Notes: generated by a model not told the origin, from the sequence alone. DNA of 64,000 nucleotides from Nageia nagi (GCA_050084985.1 JBITNC010000001.1:91078001-91142000); one strand, 5' to 3'; counted from the stretch's first letter, positions 24,138 to 37,323 are shown. Numbers and translations: made by a program.

Positions 24138-24570
24138 TGTTATAATTTGTAATGTAATATTGTGTAATATTTCTATTTAATGTAAATTCACATTATACTT
24201 AAAGTATCATTAGATACCTTAAAGTATTAAGGGAATAAAAATAAAAAAGGATTAAAAATAGGTAAAAGATTAAAAATAGGTAAAGGGTTAAATATAGAGT
24301 GATTTTCTTCTTATAAAAAGAGAAGAACCCTCCCCTCTCAGTTCACACAATTATTATGTAAGCTCTGGTATAGGTTTAGAGTGTGAGAGAGAGAAGAGAC
24401 CTTGTAAGAGAGGTCTTTGAGAATAAGATCTTAGTTAGTGGATGTACTTCCAAGGAGGGAGGAACTACTTTATATCTTCTATTATTTGTGGGATTGGCTT
24501 GAATTATTGTGCTATTATGTTGATGTTGAAAGTGCCTTCTTGAGATCTTGATAGAGTAGAAGTTAATTCA
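24138..24570 (+). repeat. 5' LTR of Copia I
   Basis: Starts TGTTATAATTTG and ends GTTAATTCA; matches 32032-32466. A TATA box (24312-24320) and the conserved GTTAGTGGATGTAC block are inside. Confidence 0.8.
24312..24320 (+). promoter_or_regulatory. TATA box of Copia I LTR
   Basis: TATAAAAAG lies in the LTR about 125 bases upstream of the conserved untranslated block, at the same relative place as TATAAATAG in the other copia LTRs. Confidence 0.6.
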
Positions 24571-24590
24571 AAAGGGTTAATTTCTTTAAG

Positions 24591-24602
24591 TGGTATGAGA
24601 GC
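24591..24602 (+). promoter_or_regulatory. Primer-binding site of Copia I
   Basis: TGGTATGAGAGC differs by one base from the initiator-Met primer site TGGTATCAGAGC. It lies 20 bases from the LTR end as delimited by comparison with the 3' LTR, farther than usual. Confidence 0.75.
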
Positions 24603-25095
24603 TTTTCTTGGAAGCTCTTCTTCAATGTCTTTGAAGGTCATTCCTCTTCTTTCTACATCTACTTTGTTGAGGTAAAAAGGGCTTAAAAGTACAATTTTCC
24701 TCCTACCTTATTTATTGTTAAATTTTTCTTTATTACTAACCATTTTGGTTCCTTGATTATCAAGTTTAAGTTTAGCAAAGTTTGATTAAAGTAGATAATA
24801 CATTGTTGTTATACTAACATGTTAGTTTAATCTAATGTTATTGCTATGCATTATTTTAGTTTGTTAAGTTGCAATTTTTTAAGTAAAATTGCCTAATGTG
24901 TAGCAATAATATGCAAATTTTCAGGAAATATGCTTAAATTTAGCAATAACAAGTTATTATAACTTAAAATTGCAAATTTCTACTTAGTATAGAATTGGGT
25001 AAATTTTTTTTACTATATTGTTATTATTGGAATTTTTTTACATTGCTAGTACACTTGTAAAAATATATACAATTTTTATAGACTGTATTTTTTAC

Positions 25096-25100
<5 letters not shown>

Positions 25101-25136
<36 letters not shown>
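25101..25136. repeat. (TA)n microsatellite
   Basis: Uninterrupted TA dinucleotides in the Copia I leader. Confidence 0.95.
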
Positions 25137-25139
<3 letters not shown>

Positions 25140-25334
25140 GTATTTTTTATAAACATTCTTTTACAATTTTTTTTAAATATCTATTTTTAAAAAATAAAAC
25201 TATATTTTTTACAATCTTTTGTTTTTTTTATTTTTTAATCTCTTTTTTCAAAAAAATATAGATTTTTATTTTTCTATTTTATATATATATATATAAAAAA
25301 TAAAAATTATAAAAAAAAATAAAGCAAAACCCCA

Positions 25335-25580
25335 AAAAAGGGGGCATGTGACTTCCCATGTGGGGGCACGCGACCGCCCATTATGAGGGTGCACGACTGC
25401 CCACTATGTGGGTGCACAGCCTCCCATATGGGGGTGTACGATTACCCATGTGGGGGTGTGCAACCTCCCATGTGGGGGTGCGCAGACCACCCCTGTGGGG
25501 GTGTGCACAGCCAACCATCTGAGGGTGCACATGTAACCCAACAAAGGCATGCGTTGGCTACCCTGTGGGGGTGTGTTGGA
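25335..25580 (+). repeat. GC-rich palindromic minisatellite, about 22-bp units
   Basis: About nine to ten units follow the pattern CCCATGTGGGGGTGYRCRAC with variants. Each unit contains CCCA...TGGG arms able to fold. It is sharply GC-rich inside very AT-rich DNA, and a 76-codon open frame runs through it by virtue of the repeat. Confidence 0.85.
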
Positions 25581-27150
25581 TGTTCCCTTGTTAATAATAT
25601 ATATATTTTTTAAATAATTCCTATTTTTTATCCTTTTTTAAATTTTTTAAAAGAGGATAAATTCTAAAAAGGAAGGGGAGTAGTTTTTGTTGGTTGCATT
25701 TTTTAAAAAAAAGGAGTTCCTATTTTTATTTAAAAAAAAAAAGGAATCTTGTTGGATTTAAAAGAGTTTTTTAGAAAGGTTTTTTTTTTAGGTTTAGGCT
25801 AATTTTTTATAAGCATTTTTTTAGCCTAGTATTTCTTTATTTGCTAATTCTACCTTAAGTGCAAGTTATTTTAAAGAACTTTTTTAGCATACTTTGAAGA
25901 TAAAAAGTGAAAAATTAATTATGCATGCATAGATTAATGACTAAATGCATAGATTAATTATGCATAGATTAATGCTAAGTATGCAAGGATTAATTATGTA
26001 TGCATGAATTAATGTTATTTTATCTTAATACATGTTTGTTACACATATGGGGTTGGATAAAAATTTATGAATGCAGGGTTTAAGTTTGTGTCCTAATGCA
26101 TATTTTTGCTAAGTGGATAAAAAGTTTAAATGCATGGTTTAATATTGTCCTAATGCATGTGAATGGATAAAGTTCCCTTAAATATTTTTTAACTATGAAT
26201 TTTTTGATGATAAATTGCAAATAAAGAATTATTTTTTAAGAAGTCCATTTTTTTAAGTAACAAGAGAGAGAATTCCTCAATTTGCATAATAAACCTTTAT
26301 AAAGAAATCCATTAGGGGTTGTGACAAAATCCATTAGACTCTTAGGCTCATTTGTTGTTACTTAAAATTAATGAACCTTTGTAAAGAGATCCATTAGGGG
26401 TTGTAATAAAATCCATTGTACTCTTTAGTTCATACCTATGGATGATGTGGGATGTAGTTTCATTTTTAAGCATTTTATTTATTTTGCATTTTTACTTCAT
26501 ATGCAAAGTATGTAAACATTGAAAATTCCTTCCCCTAAAATGAACACATTTGTATATTTTTTCCTACAACATGACTTGTTTGGAGACCCATTGAGATGAG
26601 GATAAGGTAAATTGGAGCCTTTTAATTTGATGATTCAAGTGGTGAAAAGTTTGTACTTCTTAATTACCTCTAAGTCCTCTATTGATATGGATTTAACTCC
26701 ATATAGGTGGACAATCATGTGTGTAGTGATACCACATCTCCATCCATCTATTCAAAGATTATCTTGATAATCTAAGATGAAAATTGAAAACTTAATCAAA
26801 ATAATTAATTTATCTGATCCAACATATGTCACAACCTTGAAAAATAGCTAATACTTCTCTTTATAAGAGTATATCATTATCTAATGGGAACTAGTTAAGA
26901 ATTGGTAGGACCTGGGCTCCTTACAAGCATCCAGGTGAAGGCCTAATTTTAGATTAAAAAAATAAGCCTCAACTTTTTCCTCTCTTTGGTTATACTTGGT
27001 GATGAAGATGTTGGATGTGTGTTTATTATTCTTATTAACAATTTCAGCATTTGATTTGTTGGTTAGTTCAAGCATGTATTTGTATGATTAATATTTTAAA
27101 CTCAACATGTATGCTTGCATTGTTTATCTCCTTCATATTATTTTGTAACG

Positions 27151-30100
27151 ATGGGAGACTCTTTTGCACCCAAGCATATCTTGGATGGTTCTAACTATGG
27201 TATTTGGGAACTTAGGATTAAGGTGGAACTTCAAGCATGGAAATTTAGATGATTGTCAATGAAAACCAAGTTTCTCCATTAGGGAAGAAAGAACTTGAAG
27301 CTTATAATATTAAGAATGATTTAGCAACTTCTATAATCTTTTGTACAGTATCAGATGATATCCTCTTCATGGTATCTTCTTCAAACACTATAAAAGAAGC
27401 TTAGGATAAACTACAGAGTATCTACTTTGGTACAAATTTTCTAGGAGGTTTACCATTCTTTAGAAGTTACTTCAATCATGATAAAAGGAAAATAAAAGTG
27501 TGGTAATATATCTGAATAAGGTTGTTGATTTTAGGACTTAGCTTGTGGGGTGTGGTTGCAATTAGACTGATCTGCAACACTCTGGTCCGGTATCTTAGGA
27601 ACCTGGGGATAAGCGCTGGCCGGCGGTAACTATTCGAATGAATTATTCGATCCTGCTGCTGGTTACGGACCCCTCAGGCTTGATGATGGAAAAGAAGTGT
27701 TCTCTTCGAAAACTCTATCAAGGCTTCTCTTGAAGCATGAGAAAATAATTAACAATAAAATGTTGATCGACACTCCTAAGGAACCATTTGTGGCACTTGA
27801 TCCAATGAAACCTCACTTCAAAAAGAAGAACCATAACTAAAAGAATGGTTCTTATGCTCTTAAGAAGAACTTCAAGAAATGTGAAAACAAAAAGAATGAT
27901 TATCATGATAAGTCCAAGAAAACTAAAACCAAATTTGATAGAAATTATAATTTTTGTAATATCTATGGTCATATGGAAGTTGATTGCTTTACGGGAAAGG
28001 TAAAAAAGGATTTGGAAAACCAAACAAATCTAATAATAAGAACAAGAATTTTGCTTATGTTTTTACCTTTTAATCTAAGTCTCACACTTTTTCAAATAAT
28101 TAGATTATTGATTCTAGATGCACTAATCACATGTGTTTCGAAAAAGATAAGTTTGAAAACTTTCATAAGCATAAAAAAGATGTAGTTGTGATAGATGATA
28201 GTTTAATCCTTGAAGTTCAAGGTATTGGGAGTGTGTTGATGCAAGGAAGGATTCTTGATAACGTGCTTTATGTGCCAAAACTCACTATGAATCTTCTTTC
28301 CATAATTAAGTTGCAAGGAAAGGTTACTCCTTTGAGTTTAACTCACACTCTTGGTGCATGAAAAAGGGTATTACCACTTTGGTGAAAGGTTCAATGAAAT
28401 ATGACCTTTATATTGTGGATCAATCTCCAACAAATATGTACCTTGCAACTAATGCTTGCTCTAGAGGCAATCTTTGGCACCATCAATTAGGCTATCTAAA
28501 CCATAAGAACATTCAAGTTATGAAATATCATGAACTTGTGGAAGGTTTGCCTACAATATCATCTACAATTGATCTTTGTGAGAAGTTCATTCTAGGTAAA
28601 ATGAATCAACAAAAGTTTTCAAAAGATAAGGCAACTACAGCAACTCAACCTCTTCATCTAGTGCATACATATTTGATGGGTCCATTGCCAACTAAGTCAC
28701 TTGGGGGAGCATCTTATGTCTTGACCTTTATTGATGACTTTAGTAGGATGATATTTGGTTATCTTCTAGAGCATAAGGATCAAAAGCCTTGGTAGAAAAT
28801 CAGTATGGATTCAAAATCAAGATGTTGAGATTTGATAATGAAGGTTAGTATAATAGCAATGAATTCAATGATTTTTGTACCAAGTATGGAATCAAGAGGT
28901 AGTTTATTATTCCTTACACTCTTCAACAGAATGGTGTAGCTAAAAGGAAGAATATAACCATTTAGAAATTAGCTAGATGTATGTTGAGAGATCTTCCTAG
29001 CTTCTTATGGGGTGAAGCTGTAAATACTACAATCTACATCTTAAATAGGTGTCCTACAAAAGTAGTTAAAGGTAAAACTTCATATAAGGTATAGACATTA
29101 AAGAAACCTAACATCTCTCACTTTAGGGTCTTTAGTTGTGATGCCTATGCCTTTATTATTCTTGAGAAAAAGAATAAGCTTGATAAGAGATCTGAAAAAA
29201 GTATCTTTATGGGTTATGAAAATCAGCATAAAGGCTATAGGCTATACCAACCTTCTTTAAGAGTAGTCTTTGTGTTAAGGGATGTTAAGTTCAATGAACT
29301 TCCTAAAGAGTTTATCTTGTGAGAACCTTGATGAGGGTGATGATTCTTCTATTGTACCTAACTGGTTGAATGTTAGTGTGGATCTATCACCTAAGGAATA
29401 AAACTCTTCAACACAAAGAATAATAAGGAGAATAACCATTTATAAATCCTTATTTTTCAAAATTACTAGCAAGAATGAGCCTTCATCCTACAAAGAAGCT
29501 TCAAAGCAAGAGTATTAGGTGAATGCGATGAATATGGAGTATGAGGCTCTAATGAAGAATCAAAATTAAGATTTAGTTCTTTATCCCAATGAATGAAATG
29601 TGATTGGTAACAAATGGATTTATAAGGTCAAATATAATTTAGTTGAAGAGATTGAGAAATACAAAACAAGGTTAATAGCTAAGGGTTTCACTTAAAAATA
29701 TGGATTTGATTATGAGGAAACCTTTGCTCTAGTGGCAAAGATGCTTAATGTTACTCTTTTAGCAGCTTAAAGATGGAAATTTTTTCAACTTAATATCAAA
29801 AGTGGTTTTCTCAATGGTGACTTAGATATGAAAATCTACATAATCCAACTAGAAGGGTTTGTTGTGGAAGGCAAAGAATCACTTGCTTGTAAGTTAAAGA
29901 AGTCTTTGTATGGATTTAAGCAAGCACAAAGGGCTCGATACAAAAATATTTTAGGATACTTTGAGGATATTAAGTTTGCTAAATACCTCTCTAACTCAAA
30001 TCTTTATGTTCTCAACCAAGGATAAGATTTGATCTTGTTTCTTCTCTATGTGGATTATCTGTTGATTATAGGAAATAATATAGTTCTCATACAAGATTGC

Positions 30101-31005
30101 ATTTCTAAACTTAAAGTAACTTTTGAAATAAAAGACCTTAGTTTATTGTACTACTATATTGGTATGCCAATGTACCAATACAAGAATTGTATTTATCTTA
30201 GTCAATCCAAGTATGTCTTAGATATCTTACAAAAGTTTAGAATGGAGGAATGCAAACCTACTGCAATCCTAGTCTCTCTTAGAATAACTTTGTCTCTTAG
30301 TTCCAACACTCAGTTGGCAAATGCCATAGCCTATAGGCAATTAATTGGTAGCCTTCTTTATTTGATTATCTCCAGGCTAGATGTTACCTTTGCCATAAAT
30401 TTAATGGCTCACTTTATACAAAATTTGTATGTTAAGCACTTTAATGTTGTTAAGCAAATTTTGAGGTATGTTATAAGCACTAAGGATCTTGCTCTCAAAT
30501 ATGCTAAGTTGCCCTCATTTGTTCTCTCAATACTCTCATATTCTGACTATGGAGGAGATAGGATGATAAAAAATCAACCTCTTCTTATATGTTTAGCATT
30601 GGTTTAGGTGCTATCTCTTGGGCATCCAAGAAGTAGCCTAATACTATTCTTTCTACCATTGAGTTTGAATATCATGCAATGTTAGTTGCAAACCAAAAAG
30701 CCATTTGGTTGAGGCATCTTATGAAAAAAATTGGATATGAGCAAGTTTTTCCATCTCAAATTTCTTCAAATAATCAATTAGTTATTACTTTGGCAAAGAA
30801 TTATGTTTTCCATCAAAGAATAAAGCATGTAGAAATCTAAGCCCACTTCATTAGAGAAAAGGTTTTGGATGGTCCTCTACACTTGCAGTATTATCCATCA
30901 ATCCTAAACTCTATTGATTTATTCACCAAGCCCCTTCTTGAAGCTCAATTATGTAAGCTTAAGAAGTTTATTAGATTGGTGAAGTTACCCTCAAAAAAAG
31001 AGTAA
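27151..31005 (+). pseudogene. gag-pol: Copia I gag-pol polyprotein, broken
   Basis: The ATG at 27151 opens gag with the copia motif DGSNYGIW. A zinc knuckle near 27945 has lost its second Cys (CNIYGHMEVDC). The protease motif near 28107 reads DSRC instead of DSGC. GAG-pre-integrase and integrase follow (LWHHQLGYLNHKN; TYLMGPLPTKSLGGASYVLTF). Integrase is cut by an in-frame TAG at 28900 that all copies share. RT carries KKSLYGFKQA and a catalytic box altered from YVDD to YVDY (near 30050). RNaseH ends RLVKLPSKKE. Numerous further stops and frameshifts, plus a GC-rich insert at 27564-27679, make it non-functional. Order and motifs fix it as Ty1/copia. Confidence 0.85.
27564..27679. other. GC-rich foreign-looking insert in gag
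   Basis: Between the gag codons for GCN and LDDGKEV, where the sister elements have about 80 bases of ordinary gag, this copy has about 116 bases of far higher GC content with no similarity to them. In one frame it reads AGGNYSNELFDPAAGYGP. Confidence 0.6.
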
Positions 31006-32020
31006 ATGTTGAATTCTTGTTGAATCCATTGTAATTTCTTCCTTCTTAATAAAGTTTTTGAGCTTTTTGTGGTTTGTATATTTTTTTTATACATTCCTTT
31101 ATTTGGTGATTATAAGTATGGGCTTAGCATCTTAATGATGAATTATAGTGTACCACAAATCCAAGCACATTATATCAGGAAGAAAATTTTTGATGGAACA
31201 AACGCAACTCTATTCATCTAATTTTGACTCTTTTGATTTATTCACTAGCTACTTTAAAAACTTTGTTGTGCACACTTTGAAAGTTTCTTATGGTAGTGAA
31301 GTTATTTTCAAGGGGAAGTGAAGTCTAAATTCCTATGTTGAATTCATGTCTATGATGACAACTTCATCCTTAAGAGGCTATTTTTGTTGTATAGTGTTGA
31401 TCTAAATGTACACCTTTGTGGTTAGTTCGCTCTGTGTGAGAAACTCATGGTACATTTTATTTTATTATCACTATGTGAGGAATCAATATGTGTTTGTTAG
31501 CATTGTTTTGTTATCCATATGTGAGTCATTCATATGTGCATATGCTTCTTTTATTATTAATTAACATATGTTTCTCATATACAATAGATGACTATAAGTA
31601 ATGGCTTAGCATCTTTGTGATGACTTATAGTGGATCATTGATCAGTTTATGGATGGCATTACTTAGTTCATTTATCTTATGATTGATATGAATGATGTAT
31701 CTAACTAATTTTGTTTATGAGCTGCTTGTAGCTTATAGGTTTCATCTTGAGAATGCAAGTTAGTTACTACAAGTGGGTGGGCTCATGGAGGCTCACATGT
31801 TAACTTAAAGTTGATCAACTACAGTTATAGTGAAACCAGTTATGGTTAATGAATGTATTGTAAACCATTTTGTCAAATGGTATTATAGTGAATCTCAAAC
31901 TAAGATCTTACTTATTTCTTAATGATGTAAAAGTTATCATCTCCATTTGTATCTCTTTAGAGGAGAAAACTCTCTTACTCTATCTTTCTTCTTCTCTTTA
32001 TGCTCTATCCCAATATTACA
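31006..32020 (+). other. 3' non-coding region of Copia I with degraded hairpin units
   Basis: About 1 kb lies between the RNaseH stop and the purine tract. Around 31410-31560 lie degraded relatives of the hairpin repeats of Copia III-V (AGTTCGCTCTGTGTGAGAAACT and CATATGTGAG motifs). Confidence 0.6.
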
Positions 32021-32031
32021 TTAATGGGGAG
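32021..32031 (+). promoter_or_regulatory. Polypurine tract of Copia I
   Basis: TTAATGGGGAG directly precedes the 3' LTR; sister elements have AAGGGGGAG there. Confidence 0.7.
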
Positions 32032-32466
32032 TGTTAAAATTTGTAATGCAATATTGTGTAATATTTTTATTTAATTTAAATTCACTTAATACTTAAAGTA
32101 TCATTAGATATCTTAAAATATTAAAGGAATAAAAATAGAAAATGATTAAAAATAGGTAAAGGATTAAAAATAGAAAAGGGGTTAAATATAAAGTGGGTTT
32201 CTTGTTATAAAAAAAAAAGAACCATCCCCTCTTAGTACACACAATTATTACATAAGCTTTGGTATAGGTTTAGAATGTGTGAGAGAGAAGAGATTCTATA
32301 AGAGAGGTTCTTGAGAATAATAAGATCTTAGTTAGTGGATGTACTCCCAAGGAAGGAGGAACCACTTTATATCTTATGTTATTTTTGGATTGGCTTGAGT
32401 TATTGTGCTATTGTGTTGATGTTGAAAGTGCCTTCTTAAGATCTTGGTATGGTAGAAGTTAATTCA
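32032..32466 (+). repeat. 3' LTR of Copia I
   Basis: Starts TGTTAAAATTTG and ends GTTAATTCA; aligned throughout with 24138-24570. Confidence 0.8.
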
Positions 32467-32473
32467 GAAAGGG

Positions 32474-33014
32474 TTTATATGACCTTGGCTTCCAAAAGGA
32501 GTGTTAACAAATATTATATCACCAATATTCTTAAAAATCATAAATATTAATGATATAAAGCATTTTCATGGAACTTTAGTATGAAATCATTAACTAGTAA
32601 CCGAAGATAGCATCTTCTAACTATTTAGACTAGATATATAAAATATGCATTATCGTTTACCAAGGTATCCAAAAGGTATTTTAATGGGAAATTTATGTAT
32701 TAAAATGAGCCATTTCTATGACTCATCACCAATAAATCCCAAAAATATGGTGGTTAAAAATCATCACACCAAAATCACCTAAAATTGTCTACCTCCAAAG
32801 CCCATTTTTGGTCTAGTGCATGGTGATTAAGAAGTTTTTGTTGGACTAGGCCATGGACTTTGGATATCTCTTTATCAATTTTGTGAAATTTATTTACCAT
32901 GAGCTTTGTTATATATTATTGTGGTAGGTTTTCATATTTCTTCTTTTTTTATCAAATTCAATAAAGATTCAAGAAAAATAGTTAAGATAGTGGTCATTAT
33001 AGACATATGGAAGT
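32474..33014 (+). repeat. Flank duplication, copy A' (right of Copia I)
   Basis: Second copy of 23586-24137, beginning a few bases after the 3' LTR. It continues past the point where copy A is interrupted by the LTR (CATATGGAAGTGAGTGG), so it preserves the uninterrupted site. Confidence 0.85.
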
Positions 33015-36000
33015 GAGTGGTCAATTCCACTAGATAAGAAATACTTCTACAAAATCTGATGGATAAGTTAACAAATGTCATCAAGGATACATGGTAATAT
33101 GTGGTAAGTTTCACTAGATGAATGTCATCTCAATAGAAGAATATTACATAATTTGGTGGATGAATTGATGAAGATTGACAAGAGCAAGTCATAACAAGTA
33201 GTAAGTTCTACTAAATGGGTGTTCCTTTAGCAAAAATTGGATGATTAGTTATTTGAGCCTCTTGGTGTCTTTGTGGAAGCCTATTGTGAGCTTTTCCTAG
33301 TTAATAATGATATGATAATACTTTATAGAAATGCATGAGGTAGCGAATGTATGAAAATCAATAACAAACTTTATCTTACAATAATCATTTAAGTGGGAAT
33401 AGTGAGGGAAAAATAACTTGGACTTGAGCATATAATATTCTAACTAATTGTAGTTTTTCTTATTTCTTCAAAACTCAGCCCCAGTTATTGCTTATCTATT
33501 TTACCATATAACAAAAAGAACTTATTTAATAGAGTGCTACCTAACTTCTTAAATAAAAATAATTAATAAGTTAGGATGTGTTGGATAGTCAAATACTCCT
33601 TCCTTGTGTATTTTAGTAGCTAGTACTATTTTACCGATTTATGATTTTATTTGTCCATCTAGATTCATGTCCCCTTTGATTACTTCTATAAATAATTTCA
33701 TCTTCAATTTTTCTCTATGGAATAATAATAGGTTCATCCTCCTTCAAATGAACCCTCCATTAATTTTTCACCTCTCCCCTCAATATGTTTAAAATCCTAA
33801 AGTTTTTTTTTTTTTTTAATTATAGGGTGAAATATTTTAATCCTTATCTTACACACTTTGCCTTCATTAGTGGCCTTCCTGGTGAGTCGATCAATACTTT
33901 TGATGGCCCTTCATTTGATTCATATGAGTCTTCAGTGAAACTATCCCCTATGTGGTAGGCATGCCTTGATAACTTTTGAGATAATACTTTTAATGAATGC
34001 ACACCTATACAATCCATCATTTGTTATGTACTTCATGATTATGTTCATGTTTCTAAAGTCTCCATCATTTGACATCCTATCTAGATCAACAATGTTACAT
34101 GAACCTCAATATTAGTATTATAATTTAACATATGCCAACCATTGTATATAATATTTTATTGAGAAAAAAAGTCAAATTTTTATTAGCTTGGGTAAATGTA
34201 AAAGGAACTAGATCATTGATGTTGGATATTAGAGGTTAATATGTTTTAAGTATTATGAGTTAAAAAACATATAAATTTAGAAATGAAAGGAAGGGAAGTT
34301 TTAAAACTAAAACTTGAAGATGTTAGAATGTTTGAAATAAGAGGGAGTTACACTACAACTTATTTAATAGACATATATTTTTTTTACAATAAGATTGAGA
34401 TATCATTCAATATGAGAAGATAAATATCCATGAAGGTGGTATAAATATTACAAATGAGGCTTATAGTAAGTATAGATGATCGTAGATGGAATGCAAAAGA
34501 ATTAAGCTTATTGAATAATATGATTTCATAAATAACGTACCTATTGTAATATATGAATGGTTGGGTATGAGGTATTTTTAACACTAATGAAACTAGGGGG
34601 TTTGTTATTAAAGTTTTTTTTTTATGGTTTCCCCATATCTACATGTAGTTTAAACAATTTTGGTAATGAACTGAATTTATTCATGGATTCCTTAAGGGAT
34701 GTTATATTTTTATTTATGATTTATATAATTATCCATATAGCTTTTTATACCTAGAAAGATACCTTGTAGACTTAAACAAACATAAAATATATATCTTCTT
34801 AAATACACTCAAAATGCATGGGTTTGTGTTGACACCATGTGATATGCCTTCTCAAACTTATAAAAATAAAATAAAATGCATTAACGAATCTTATTGTGAC
34901 TTGCCTTGGATACCCTAAAGTTGGGATGGGTCAAGCGCTAATAAATCACTCAATATTAACATGACCAAATGGATGAGACATAACTAAATAAGAATTTATA
35001 AATAAATAACTATAATCACAATATACTCAATTTTATACCTAATGTTTGCCTTTATGGATGTTGTAGTAAACTTGGATTGGACTCTTTTGATCCCCTTTGA
35101 AAGTTGCTCCTTGTAGGGTAACTCACTAAATAAATCACTTATTAAGAGGTGATTTAAAATACTAAAATATTTTTTTATTTTGATTCTTTTAGGTGGATTT
35201 TTTGTTTTCCTAAATATTCTCTAGAATTTTCATTGAGTTTGATTATAGTTTAATGAACTTATGTAAAAAAAAATTAAATAAATATACTACAAAGCATGAT
35301 AAATTAGGATCATGGATGTATGAGAGACTGGATTTGGTATGAGAGGATTATTCATGACTTGTATCTTAACTTTGTAGTATTTCCCTTTTGATATTAGCAT
35401 TGAAAATGAACTAAACATGGAAATCTAGGACCTTGAATGCAAGTAGAAAGTTAAAGGGGGAACAAGAATACCCAAAATTACATCCTTTTGGGAGAGAGGT
35501 ATCTCAAATTTATAGATAGATAGATAATGAAGTTTTATGCATGAGAAATTTTTGGAGATGCATGGATGATTACTTGAGCATGCTTGTACATGGATTAAGC
35601 TTTGGAAAGGATAAAATTTTCATATATGAGGTTTTGTTTGGGCTTATTATGGCAAATTGATTGAGAAAGGTTGCTATGTCACTAATGATGAAGATTTATA
35701 GTGATTTTGATATTTTATTATTACATGTGTTACTAACATGGAAGGTGATGTGGAGGACTATATAAATAATGATATGGATTGCATTATGTGGTTGTCACAT
35801 TAAGTATTAATATTATGATGATCTTAAATTTAGACACGTGTTTATTAAATCATCAAATTATAACATTTACAAGCTTATTTGTGTATTTGTTTTCATACCT
35901 TTTTCAAATTCTTATATCCACGGGTAGGATGAGAATTATTTTGTGATAGGTTATTTTATAATTATTTATCATACTCTTCATCATTGTTATGATCTTTATG

Positions 36001-36823
36001 TTATGATATTAATTCTAAAATAATAATTACATTCTCCATATAACTTATTATTTATCTCATTTGTTTGCTCTATGCTTCCATTGTTATCATTATCATGGTT
36101 TTCAAATAAGATCATATTATAATTTTTATATCTTGATCTATATTTTATTTTCATTTGATCATTTAGCTTTGTATAATGAGGATGTTTACTATCCTTTATT
36201 TATTTTCTTGACCATAAAATATGATATTGATATTGTAAGGTTATAAGATACTTGAAAAGTTTAAAACCTAAGAGTTGTACTTTGTTAAATTATAAATTAA
36301 GATTATTAAGAAATAAAAATAGTGTTTGAAATAAAATCATAAAAGTGTTGTAAAAATTATATTCTCCCAAATATATGATTAAAAATACACATTTAAGAGT
36401 ATAGTAGTTTTATAATGATAAAATTTATAAAATAATCTAATTTAATAAAATAATAAAGTCAAATAAATATATAATAAGCAAAATGGGAGGGAGCGTAGTA
36501 TTGCATGAAATCCCAAAGGAGAGAGGTGGATTCCCTAAGCATTTTTAGGCATAAATAAATGGCACACAACTAAGTCAAACAAGACCACCAGAAAAAAATT
36601 TATGATGCCCTAAGCAAGATCAATCGAAGAAGAACTACACGAAACCAAATTAGACAAACTTGATGGAAACAACATTGTGTTTCCCTCAAATGGTAACAAA
36701 TGATACAAATTCAAAAAGCACAACCTCATGCTAAGAGGAAGCTACTTGTGGAGGTCTTGAGAATGGAAATATTTTGCTAGATTCTCCTTCATTTTTGCTT
36801 AAAATAGAGGATGATGAAGTTGG
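33015..36823. other. AT-rich region without recognisable gene
   Basis: Several short ORFs without motifs. No LTR, coding remnant or RNA gene was recognised. Confidence 0.5.
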
Positions 36824-36828
36824 ATTAG

Positions 36829-37323
36829 TGTTAGAATGTATAATGCATTATTGTAAAGGTTTGTATTAAATCTTCTATGTAATTTCACAAATACTTAAGG
36901 GTATCATTTGATACCTTAAGTATTTAAGTGAATATGATAATCTAACTTGTCCTACATTCCATGTCATGAGCATGCGCCTTAGGTAAAAGGATGTGCATAT
37001 CATGCTTTTGTACATTGGATAAAAGGGTGATCCAAAGAGGGATTTTGGCCTATAAATAGAAGGCTCCATCTTTGTGATCATACACCAATTTGTGGAGTAA
37101 AGTTATGCTATATGATAGAAGTGTAAGAGTTGAGATTAGGAGGATTGTAAAAGAGTTGTATTTGTGATTGAAGTAAAGATCTAGTTAGTGGATGTACTCC
37201 TAGTTGGAGGAACCACTTACATCTTGTGTTGTGAGATTACTTTATGAGTTAGTTAGATGTAATTATGAGCTTTCATATGATTTTAGTTAATTAGGAATTA
37301 TCTTATTAGTGTTAGTTCCTTCA
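36829..37323 (+). repeat. 5' LTR of Copia II
   Basis: Starts TGTTAGAATG and ends TTAGTTCCTTCA just before the primer site. It is of the same LTR family as Copia III and IV (shared TATAATGCATTATTG start and TATA region). Confidence 0.8.
37051..37060 (+). promoter_or_regulatory. TATA box of Copia II LTR
   Basis: TATAAATAGA followed by AGGCTCC is kept in the LTRs of Copia III (minus strand 41598-41606 and 59210-59218) and IV (49913-49921), and similar in V (60045-60053). Confidence 0.75.

Larger units (their letters stand above)
24603..27150 (+). other. Long leader of Copia I
   Basis: About 2.5 kb separates the primer site from the gag ATG. It holds an (AT)n run, a GC-rich minisatellite, an AT-rich stretch with repeated TGCATRGATTAAT motifs (25910-26170), a duplicated CCATTAGGGGTTGT block (26310 and 26390), and a final 600-base block shared with the other copia elements. 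Confidence 0.7.
24138..32466 (+). mobile_element. Copia I: Ty1/copia retrotransposon, decayed
   Basis: The LTRs (24138-24570, 32032-32466), a Met-type primer site, a 2.5-kb leader, a complete-length but broken gag-pol (27151-31005), a 1-kb 3' non-coding region and a purine tract are all present in copia order (integrase before RT). The LTRs differ by roughly a tenth by eye, so the insertion is old. Flanking pentamers GAAAT and GAAAG form an imperfect target duplication. Confidence 0.85.

Noticed and set aside
25383-25613. 76-codon Gly/Cys-rich ORF over the minisatellite
   Set aside because: The open frame follows from the GC-rich repeat unit; there is no sign of coding beyond the repeat.
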